Assembly: GCA_018902385.1 (NCBI GenBank)
Contig: JABSSW010000100.1
Location: forward strand, 1-30,053
Reading direction: 5' to 3'
DNA length: 30,053 bases
Source of the DNA: Physcia stellaris
Taxonomy: Eukaryota; Ascomycota; Lecanoromycetes; Caliciales; Physciaceae
The notes under the pieces were generated by a model, which worked only from the letters and a program-made list of their open reading frames with translations, searched no databases and was not told the origin of the DNA. Shown here one piece after another: positions 9,976 to 17,945 of this stretch. Position 1 is the stretch's first letter; each line of letters begins with the position of its first letter. Made by a program: the position numbers and the translations under genes.

Positions 9976-10899
9976 CTTAAATTTTTTTTGACGATTTCGA
10001 TTTCAATTTCGCTTTGTTGTTTGTATCAAAATAATGCAAAATCACGTAAACAAACGTAAAACAATCAATTAAATCGATTTCGCGATAAACGATTTGATTT
10101 CGAATGTTTTGTCAATATTGACAAAAAATAATCGTTTCATGATATAAATCGAATTTCTGAATATCGCACAGAAACGTTGAGTCGAAATAATCGAAATTTG
10201 CAACAATTGAAATAAATTTCGAAAATTTTAAAATTTTCAATTTCGTTGATTTGATAATTTTTGAAATTTCGAATTTCGTTATTTCGAATTGTAAAACGAA
10301 CGAACAATTAAATAATTTTTGAAAATGTTTTTGAACGATTCAAAAATTCGATTATTTGTTATTGTTGACGAACAATGTATACATTTTGCTTTGTATTCAT
10401 CGTGAATGTTTTTGAATTTAACGATTGTCATTGTTTTTTTATTTATCGAATCGAATCAAATTCAATTCGTTAAAATTGTCAATTTCTTTTCGTATGTGTT
10501 CAGAAATTTGACGAACGAAACAGAAAAAAATTCGATTTTCGATTTTTCAACGACATTTTTCGATTCGACTTTTTGTTGAAATTGTATAACGAACGAACAA
10601 TGTGATGCATTTTAAAAATGCTTTTTTAACGATTCGAATGTGAAATATTCATTGTATATTAACAACGAACAAATGATGCATTGCATGACGTTGACATTTG
10701 AATCGTTTTCATTTTTTGAAAAGTCGACGACGATCATGATTGCTTTGAAATGACGAAATGTTTTCAAAAACTTTCGACAAAATTTTAGATTCGCTAATCG
10801 CTTTTCATATGTGAATAACGATTTCAAAAAAAAAAAATTCGAAATTTTATTGTCACAAAAAAACAAAAAAATAAAATTCATGACGAACGAATTGAAATC
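9976..10899. other. AT-rich tract without recognisable gene
   Basis: This stretch between the mutated zinc-finger ORF and the tandem repeat shows open minus frames rich in Phe, Ser, Lys and Ile but no domain I recognise. If LTRs 8618-8794 and 25437-25610 bound one element, this would be its interior. Confidence 0.45.
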
Positions 10900-11250
10900 G
10901 AATTGAGAAATCTTTTGAACGAAAAAGAAAAAACGCGTCGATTTGATTTGCAAACGCGTATATTTTCGTCAAATATTTCGAATTGTGATAAAAATGCTCG
11001 AACAAATTCTGAAAAAATTGTCGAACAGATAAAATAAATGAAATGTTGACGAACGAATCGAAAAATTGTTTCGAACGAAATTGAAAAAAACACGTCGATT
11101 TGATTTGCAAACGCGTGTATTTCAAAATCTTTTTCGAACTGTAATGAACAAAATATTCGTGCAATTGTTGAAAAAGTTGTCGAACAAATAAGTAAATAAA
11201 TGTTGATTCGTGCAATTATCGAAAAAATATGTCGAGCAAATGATAGAAAA
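10900..11250. repeat. 157-bp tandem repeat, two units
   Basis: CGTCGATTTGATTTGCAAACGCGT occurs at about 10934 and again 157 bp later at about 11091; the flanking text is also similar (CGAACGAAATTGAAAAA or CGAAAAAGAAAAA before, TATTT and a CGAACTGTAATGA or CGAATTGTGATAA block after). On minus the units encode FANQIDVFF-like peptides. No function is recognised. Confidence 0.6.
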
Positions 11251-11470
11251 ACGATCAATGAAATTGTACGATTTGTTGAATAAAATCGTATTGATTAACA
11301 GTTGATTTTGCAATTGATAAATCAAATATTTGAATTTTGATTGATTGATTCGATAACATTGTTGTTGATGTGTTATTCAATTCGTTTTTTTTTTTTTACG
11401 ATCATTGATGATTTGTTAAAAAAAAACGCATACAAATACATGTACACGTTTTTCATTGAATAAAAATGAA

Positions 11471-11475
11471 CTTTT
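11471..11475. repeat. Target-site duplication CTTTT, left copy
   Basis: CTTTT directly precedes the LTR start at 11476 and is repeated exactly at 25425-25429, directly after the LTR end at 25424. A 5-bp duplication is normal for Ty3/gypsy integration, and the match shows these distant LTRs bound a single insertion. Confidence 0.88.
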
Positions 11476-11701
11476 TGTGAGACGTATGCAATGATTGATA
11501 TGATATTAATACATAATTACACGAGAATTTTAAGTGAAAAACAAATACATGAAAGTTTGTAAAAACATATGTAGAAAATTAAATCGTTAAAATGTGTCAA
11601 AACGAATTTCGACTTTAACATTCGATGTGATAAAATAAAAATGTTAATTTTAATTCGATCAAATGTTTTTCAAATGTTGAATTCGATGCACGTTCGTCAC
11701 A
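11476..11701 (-). repeat. 3' LTR of outer chromovirus
   Basis: It starts TGTGAGACG and ends CGTTCGTCACA, with TGTGA/TCACA ends. It pairs with 25197-25424 by shared features absent from the nested LTRs: the stretch GTGTCAAAACGAATTTCGA and the extra CAAATGTTTTTCAAATGTTG duplication. It has lost nearly all AG and CT dinucleotides that its partner retains, so it is the more mutated of the pair. Confidence 0.9.
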
Positions 11702-11742
11702 TTATTTTTCGTTCTTTTTCAATTTCGTTTCGAAACGATTAA
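11702..11742 (-). promoter_or_regulatory. Polypurine tract and palindrome beside outer 3' LTR
   Basis: On minus, the bases before the LTR are mostly purine (GAAAAAGAACGAAAAATAA), fitting the plus-strand primer tract. Just inside is the palindrome TCGTTTCGAAACGA, the mutated form of TCGTCTCGAAGCGA seen in the nested element. The same pair adjoins 16180 and 3082, and the palindrome also recurs beside 5537, 8794 and 17975. Confidence 0.6.
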
Positions 11743-11889
11743 TTGATTTTTTTTTTGAACGTTTTGCGCGATGTAAATATGTCGTTGAATGACGTTGAAT
11801 TGATTTGTCGTCGAGACAAAATGATAAACGCGAAGCGTCGCGAAATAGATTTCGTCAACGAAATAAATTCGTCGAAATTTTGAAAACAC

Positions 11890-12360
11890 TCACATGATCA
11901 TATCTTGAGATAAGCAATTCGAACATGTTAATAGAATCGTCGTTACAATTTTTAATGCGTTGAAATTTTCGAATGTGCGAAAATCGATGTGTACATTGCA
12001 TGCGTCAAAACGTGAAAACAATGAATGTTTTGAAAAATGATCAATTCATACAATTCGTAAAAAATAATTTCGACGAACATTAGTAATTGATGATTCGATT
12101 TCGCGTATCGACAAACATGAAAATTTTTGCAACATCAAATTGATATCATGAAACGAGCAATTTGATCACGTCGATAAAATTTTTGTCATCATGATTAACA
12201 CGTCGACGTTATCGCATATAAAACAATTGATTCGTACAATGCATTCAACGAAATATGCATGTATTAAATTTTTTTGAAAAGCAAGTATTTTGTACGAATT
12301 TTACAAATAATTTCGCGTGTCATTAGTAAGCAATTGAGAATTTTGTTGACGAATTTGTAA
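11890..12360 (-). repeat. Subterminal tandem repeats, outer element
   Basis: Two units of about 235 bp share TGTGTACATTGCATGC or GTACAATGCATTC, TGATCAATTCATAC, CATTAGTAA and GCAACATCAAATTGATATCATG-type blocks. They match 2430-2900 (opposite strand) and 17514-17945. They lie between the conserved block and the 3' LTR. Confidence 0.65.
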
Positions 12361-12420
12361 ATGTTCGAATTTTTTAACATTTTGTTGTTTATTCATATCA
12401 TTGTATGACATTTTACATTA

Positions 12421-12618
12421 TCATTCATTGTTCAGTAAGATTTGACGACAATTTTTGAAAATGTTTTTGACACGATTCAGTTTTTCATGCGACGTAAATT
12501 TTGATTGTAAATAACGCAAAATGACAACGAAACGAATGACAATGAAAAAATTATTGACGTCAATTTGAAAATAAATTGTAACGAATTCGATGACAATTTT
12601 TTGATCGATTATAAACAA
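12421..12618 (-). repeat. Conserved post-chromodomain block, outer copy
   Basis: Translated on minus this gives 65 residues nearly identical to those at 2159-2356. Its core also appears at about 28260-28340 and 29530-29610. Conservation among copies of one family shows shared descent but does not prove coding. Confidence 0.6.
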
Positions 12619-12649
12619 TAAAATTCACGATTTAATCATTTCGCAAAAC

Positions 12650-12920
12650 AAATTTTGTTGTTTTTGAATTAATTTCGTGAAAAACATCGACGATATTTTA
12701 AACATTTTGAAATTCATCGTCGTCGACATAATATCAAATGCGATCGTGAAAATTTCAATTCGATCATTTACAACGATATTGAAAACGATAATAATGATAT
12801 CGAAATTGCAATATATCGTCGAATTTTTATTCGAACGTTTCATTTGCGATAACGAATTTCGAAAAATCGTTGTGTTGTTTTTTCAACGAATCGTGATTTT
12901 TTTAACAATCAAAATGAAAA
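12650..12920 (-). pseudogene. Chromodomain remnant, outer element
   Basis: One minus frame reads NETFE-x-KFDDILQFRYHYR, then FQYRCK-x-SN, then NFHDRI-x-YYVDDDEFQNV and IVDVFHEIN, with TGA in place of expected Trp at each x. The aromatic and acidic positions match the chromodomain at 1930-2145. The domain follows integrase directly, as in chromoviruses. Confidence 0.72.
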
Positions 12921-13069
12921 ATTGAATAAATGTGCATGTCGTCGAACAATTTCAATTCGCAAACAATGTTTCGTTTTTTGACAACGAAATAAAAGTTCAA
13001 TTTTTTGTCATTCAATTTGTTAAATGAACGAATTGTTTTGATGTGACGACAATTTAATCATACATAATT

Positions 13070-14000
13070 TTTTGTTTCAAAATTGATCGAAAAACGAAAT
13101 TTGTTGATTCGAACAATTATTTTTTGTTTAACATCAACAATATTGATTTTGATTTATTCGATAATGCGATTCATTTTTTCGACGATAAATTCGTTTTGTT
13201 TGATTAATAAACGTTTTTTAATGATTTCGTAATTATTCAAATTCGAATCAAAAATCATTCGAAAATGATAATTTTTATTGATGAAAAACGAAATGAAATT
13301 TGTGATTGCGAAAACGTTATTGTTGTCAACGAATTTCATGATGTCGATTCAATCAATTCAATCGTTTTGACGATAATTGCAATACAAACGTAAACGAATT
13401 TCAATGTTTTGATTAATTCGTTCGATTTGATCATCGATTTGAAATTGAAACGTCGTGAACAATTTACATTTGATTTTTAAACGTTTGCAAAAATTTTTCA
13501 AACGCGATTCACAAATTGATCATTTCGATTCGAAACGATTAAAAAAAATAAATCATGCGTGCGAAATACGTAATGAAACAATATTTTGACGCAAATTTCG
13601 ATTGTCAATTCGTCATCATCGATCACGCAAAAAACATAATGTCGTTTTTTGATTAATCGATCGATAATAATGCAAATAACGTTGTTTTTTTTGAATTCAA
13701 ATAATTCGATTATGAAATTTATCGAAATATTTATTTATCGTTAATTAAATATTGACAATGATGTTAACAATTCATGACGATCATCGTGTGAAAATTTAAA
13801 TCGTTGACATTTGTGACAATTACGAATGTAACGTTTGATAAATAATCGCATATTAAATCAATAATAATAACGTTTAATGAATTTTTCAATGCGATTCATG
13901 TTTGAATGAACACAAAAAAATTAATCGTGAATATCGCGAATTATTTCAATCATAAAATTTAAACGATTTGACATTCATAAATTTTCGTTTTTGAAAAAAA
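13070..14000 (-). pseudogene. Integrase remnant, outer element
   Basis: Going down in coordinate, the minus strand shows the zinc-binding end KRYIRNCHKCQ (both Cys kept, near 13790-13830), the core start INFIIELFEFK near 13690-13730, IIIDRSIKKRHYV, then ISNRNDQFVNRV near 13500-13540, and the post-core NKNYHFRMIFDSNLNNYEI at about 13210-13290. As in copy 1, Asp residues of the DDE triad read Asn. GAT after G or A becoming AAT is what CpC or CpT mutation on the opposite strand would give. Inactive. Confidence 0.85.
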
Positions 14001-14029
14001 CGTCATTTCGATCGAAACATTTTTGCAAA

Positions 14030-14810
14030 TTTATTTTTCGTTGATGATTTGTTCATCGATCAAAATTTGACGATGATTAATGCAATTTTCATTTTTTCGA
14101 TTGATTTGCATAATTCGTTCGTACAAATCGTTTTGAACGTCAATCGAACACAATTGCAATCGAAAAAACGACAACAAAATTTGTTTTTTATAAAATTTTC
14201 GTTCGTCGTCATCGACAAAACGAAATTCAAACATTCGAATCAAAACGTTTGTTTTAACATTTTTGATTTCGAATTGATATTGAATTTTGATGTTGTAATC
14301 GATCAAAATTTCGATTCAACGCATTTGACGAAAAATGAATTTTTTGTTCGTCATGAAAATTTTCAAATTTTTATGATCGATGTAAATTTCGACGAATTCA
14401 TCGATATTTTCAAATTTTGATTTTCAATGTTTTAAACATCGTATAATGATCAAAAATTTTTTGTTATATATTTCGTAATTGCATTCGACAAAAATCATTT
14501 TTTTGTTGAAAAAAATCATCGAATGAAACATTTCGTCGTCGTCGTATTGAAATAAAATTTCATTTAAACATCAATTCGAAAAATTTGTTTTTAAAATTGT
14601 TTTACGATTGCGATCGTAATGTCGAAAAATTGAAATTTCGATCATTTGTTTTTTCAAAATTTCGAACGTTTTATTAGCGAAATCAATTCATTCGAAATCA
14701 ATTTTTTTTTTGATCATTCGAATCAAAAACTTGACGAATTTCGAAAATGTTTTGATGAAACGTCGATAAAAATTGCAAAAATTTACAAATGTTTGCATTT
14801 TTTTGATGCA
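14030..14810 (-). pseudogene. RNase H and tether remnant, outer element
   Basis: Minus frames contain NFYRRFIKTFSK-like connection near 14720-14780, a central RNase H stretch, and DYNIKIQYQFEIKNVKTNVLIRMFEFR at about 14220-14306, matching the tether of copy 1. After the tether comes DLYERIMQINRKNENCINHRQILID, also shared with copy 1 at 535-723. A frame change lies close to 14780-14800 next to a T-rich run, in addition to substituted stops. An open + frame across 14049-14420 is antisense and not considered coding. Confidence 0.78.
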
Positions 14811-14822
14811 CGTTGAACGAAT

Positions 14823-15737
14823 TCAATCGACAATGTTTTGTATTTTTTTAAAATTCATGCGTAAATTTTTCGTTGATAATATGATTTTTAAAAATGAAAT
14901 TTTCGTTTTAAAGAATTCGCATTTTTTGATATCGATTTGAAATTCGACTTTTTTTAATTTTTGAAACATTTGAATGAAATGTCGTTCGTGTTTTTTTCGA
15001 ATTTTATTATAAATGAAAATATCATTCAAATATATTTGACAAAAATGATTAATGTATTCGAACAACAAATCGTTCATGTAATGTTGTCAATTGATCGAAT
15101 TATTGATTAATTCGAAAAACAATACGTGATATTTGTAAATGTTCAATGAACATATAAAAATTGTAAAATTTTCGTTTTGTGAATTCATTCGAAATTTGTT
15201 GAAAATCGATATAATATTTAATTTGAACAAAAATTTACAATCGATAATTTTAACGAGAATTTTTTCGATTAATGAAATAAAATAATTATTGCGTTTGATT
15301 ATGACGTTCAATTTTCGATAATTCACACACAAACGAAATTGATCGTTTGATTTGACAACGAACAAAATGAACGAAACATATGATGTTTTGCTTGAATTGA
15401 TAAATTTTTTTTGAAAATTTTCATGAAGATATTTCTGTAAAATCTCGAATTTTTTAAACGATAAAGAATAAATTCGATTTCGAAACAATTGAATCGATTT
15501 TTCAATCAATTCGATTTTGTGATCGTAAAATTTGTGAAAAAATAATTTATCGATTTTTTTGAAATTGAATACGTTTTCGAATCGTTTAAAAAAATCAAAA
15601 ATTTTACGTTTCAATTTTTCAATGATTGTTTTCATAATTTTAAACGTTTTTTTTGAATTCATATCGAGATCGAATTTCGTTTGAATTAAATTTTTTTTAA
15701 CGTTGTCAATAATTTCATTTAGTTTTTTCATGATCAA
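14823..15737 (-). pseudogene. Reverse transcriptase, outer chromovirus
   Basis: This is the best preserved catalytic domain in the window. From the start of the stretch it shows YDHKIELIEKS, RNRIYSLSFKKFEILQKYL, FINSSKTSYVSFILFVVKS, FRLCVNYRKLN, KLNIISIFNKFRM, then MNDLLFEYI and the catalytic box YLND at 15021-15032 (family YLDD), followed by IFIYNKIRKKHERH and IDIKKCEF. These blocks are in the Ty3 order. The frame stays open over about 300 codons with a single TGA at 15084-15086, where related elements have an aromatic residue before Gln. There is no Gly, Pro or Trp anywhere in its first 216 residues. It copies element RNA into cDNA in the virus-like particle; it is inactivated. Confidence 0.92.
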
Positions 15738-15984
15738 CGAAAACGTTTTGATTTTTTTTTTTTTTTTTAAATTCGATCAGAAATTGAAAAACGATCGCGT
15801 CGATAAAAAAAACATTTAAAAATGTATCGAAATTTAAATCGTTTTCATATTTTTCGTTGTCGAAAATCGTGATTTTAAATCGTCGATTAAATCGTCGAGT
15901 GAATTTTTTGATTAAATTCGATTTTCGAATAAAAATTTCATGAATGTAAATTGTTGAAATTTTCGTATGATTTTAATACGTCGT
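15738..15984 (-). pseudogene. Protease-RT linker, downstream part of split frame
   Basis: This is the region between the nested element and RT. Reading minus from 15984, the frame continues the one that ends at 22287, once one copy of the GTCGT duplication is removed. It is interrupted by TGA and TAA codons consistent with former Trp. No catalytic motif is expected in this linker. Confidence 0.6.
15980..15984. repeat. Target-site duplication GTCGT, left copy
   Basis: GTCGT directly precedes the LTR at 15985 and is repeated exactly at 22287-22291, directly after the LTR end at 22286. It marks a single clean integration of the nested element into the outer pol gene. Confidence 0.92.
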
Positions 15985-16180
15985 TGTGAGGTGTCATGCA
16001 TTGATATGATACTAATACATAATTACACGAGAATATCGAAGTGGGGAGGCAAATACATGGAAGCCTGACAGAACATATGTAGAAAATTTGATCATAAGCG
16101 AAGTCCGAATCTGTCACTCGATGTGATAAGATAAGAATGTTAACTCTGTCAAATGTTGAATTCGATGCACGCTCGTCACA
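15985..16180 (-). repeat. 3' LTR of nested element
   Basis: It starts TGTGAGGTGTC and ends GCTCGTCACA. Compared with 22092-22286, I count 31 substitutions and one single-base indel; every substitution is a transition. In 28 of the 31 this copy carries the mutated base. Confidence 0.94.
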
Positions 16181-16225
16181 TTACTTCTCGTTCTTTTTCA
16201 ATTTCGTCTCGAAGCGACTAATCAT
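16181..16225 (-). promoter_or_regulatory. Polypurine tract and palindrome beside nested 3' LTR
   Basis: On minus the bases before the LTR read GAAAAAGAACGAGAAGTAA, purine except for one C and one T. Inside lies TCGTCTCGAAGCGA, the least mutated form of the palindrome. The tract sets the element's direction as minus, in agreement with gag and the PBS. Confidence 0.65.
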
Positions 16226-16239
16226 CTCTCTCACTTTTT

Positions 16240-17383
16240 TTATCGGCCGACGATTCGAGAAATATCGTTGACTAAAACGTGAATAATTGAACGAGTCATT
16301 GCGAAAACTGAAATGATCGAAGCAGATGCAACAAACGTAATCTGAAGTTCGAGATCGAAAGAATGGCGAAGACGTAGACGAAAACGTAGACGAAAACGTA
16401 AATCATGCGAATGAGAATCTTGATGAGAATTTTGATCGCAGCGAGATGTAAAAAATGTCTGACTTTTTGTATGACGAAAAGATCGATTTTTCTGACAGAG
16501 CAGAAGCAAAACGAATCGGTTTCGCAGACGTATGTTGCTGAAAACTTTTCGAATTCGAACTTTTTGAGATTTGATTAATTGATGTCTTCTGATTGACTGC
16601 AGGCATGAAGTAGGCAGTGATTCGTGACTGATAGAGAAAACGTGATTGACTAGATGAACGAGTGTCGAAACGCTGCGAAGAAGCAGAGCATTTTCGATGC
16701 GAATGTAAATCAAATGACTTAGATTTTTCATGAAATTTGCGAATCAGATCATCGATGATGAGATAAGATTTCTGAATGTGAAATTCTTGATGTTTTCGTA
16801 CAAATGTTCGAGAAGGTGAAATCGTAAATGTAAATGAATTGACTGATAGTTTTTTCATCGATTTCGATGTGATATTGAATGTCGCAATAAAAAGATGTGA
16901 ACACTTTGATGATATTGATTCAAATATCGATGTAGATGTTGCAGCGAAAGTCGACGAAACAAACGAAATAAACGAGCAAGCGACTGCTGACTTCTTCATG
17001 ATTTTGTACGTGAATTTTGATGTGAAAACTCGAAGATTCGAATTCTTTGATTTGACAATCGAAATGACAAAATTCTGAACATGATGCTCGCGTATGTGCT
17101 CGTGAAGCTTGTTTTTGAAATTGAAATCTGCATCGCAATGCTTGCAAATAACTTGCGAGTTCGTACAATGAAATTGAATATGTTGTAACAGACGACTCAT
17201 TGACGAGAAATGAGCGAAACATTCAACGCACGAGTGATATTGCGGCGAAAAATTTGAAATAAAAGTAAATGTAATAGATGAATGATTTAGTGTTTTCGAT
17301 GCGAATTCAATGAAGATAGAAAATGCACATCTGCTAAGTCTTTGCCGAAGTTCTGTATGATGATGAAACTTGACTGACTATTG
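16240..17383 (-). pseudogene. C2H2 zinc-finger ORF 2 of nested element
   Basis: The frame is open from about 17383 to 16403 with no clear ATG at its start. Two classic fingers lie in tandem: CVEC...HIQFH at 17168-17230 and CKHC...HIREH at 17084-17146, both C-x2-C-x12-H-x3-H. Next come a KSAVACSFISFVS block, then FHIQKSYLIIDDLIRKFHEKSKSFDLHSHRK, YQSRITAYFMPAVNQKTSINQ, NSKSFQQHTSAKPIR and ALSEKSIFSSYKK. A second frame overlaps and runs to 16240 ending VNDISRIVGR. The mutated homologue at 8795-9975 keeps the same two-frame layout. Probable role: nucleic-acid binding, perhaps as a gag-like or accessory protein; no experiment is implied. Whether it is intact is uncertain because the start and the frame switch are unresolved. 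Confidence 0.72.
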
Positions 17384-17513
17384 AATCATGCGAAAGCAGA
17401 ATTTCGAAGACATTTGAACAATAGATCGAGCACATCTGACTTTCGATATTGATGTTGAATTTGCTGAAGATGTTAATGTAAATGTTTCGCATTAATGTAG
17501 ATGTTGAATTCTT

Positions 17514-17945
17514 GCAACATCAAACCGGTTATACGATGAGACGAGCAATTTCGTCATGTTGATAAAATTTTCGCAACAACGTTTAACGATTGATACTTAC
17601 GCATATGCGAGAGTTGATGTGTACATTGCATTCAACAAAGCGTGAGTGTAATGAATCTTCTGAAAGATGATCAATTCATACAATCTTTTACGAATAGTTC
17701 CGACGACAGTTAGTAAGCAAACAATGAAAATCTTCGAAAACTCCAGATCGATTATATCGTGAAACAAGCAGTTTCATCACATTAATAAAATCAGCGTAAC
17801 AACGATTAACGCATCGATACTTGAATGCATGCGATAGTCGATGTGTACGATTCATTTAATAGAACGTGTATGAAATAAATCTTCTGAAAGATAAATAGTT
17901 CTTGCGAATCTTATAGATAGTTTCGATGAGATAATAAGACATTAA
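17514..17945 (-). repeat. Internal tandem repeats of nested element
   Basis: Two units of about 220 bp share AGACGAGCAATTTCGTCA or AAACAAGCAGTTTCATCA, TTGATAAAAT or TTAATAAAAT, TTAACG, GATGTGTAC and GAATCTTCTGAAAGAT. They are the little-mutated form of the subterminal repeats of the chromoviruses at 11890-12360 and 2430-2900. Here they lie between two zinc-finger ORFs rather than beside the LTR, which suggests past rearrangement. Confidence 0.68.

Noticed and set aside
14049-14420. 123-residue open frame on + as a gene
   Set aside because: It is antisense to the RNase H and tether remnant, has no Trp, Pro or Gly, and is explained by loss of stop-forming contexts.
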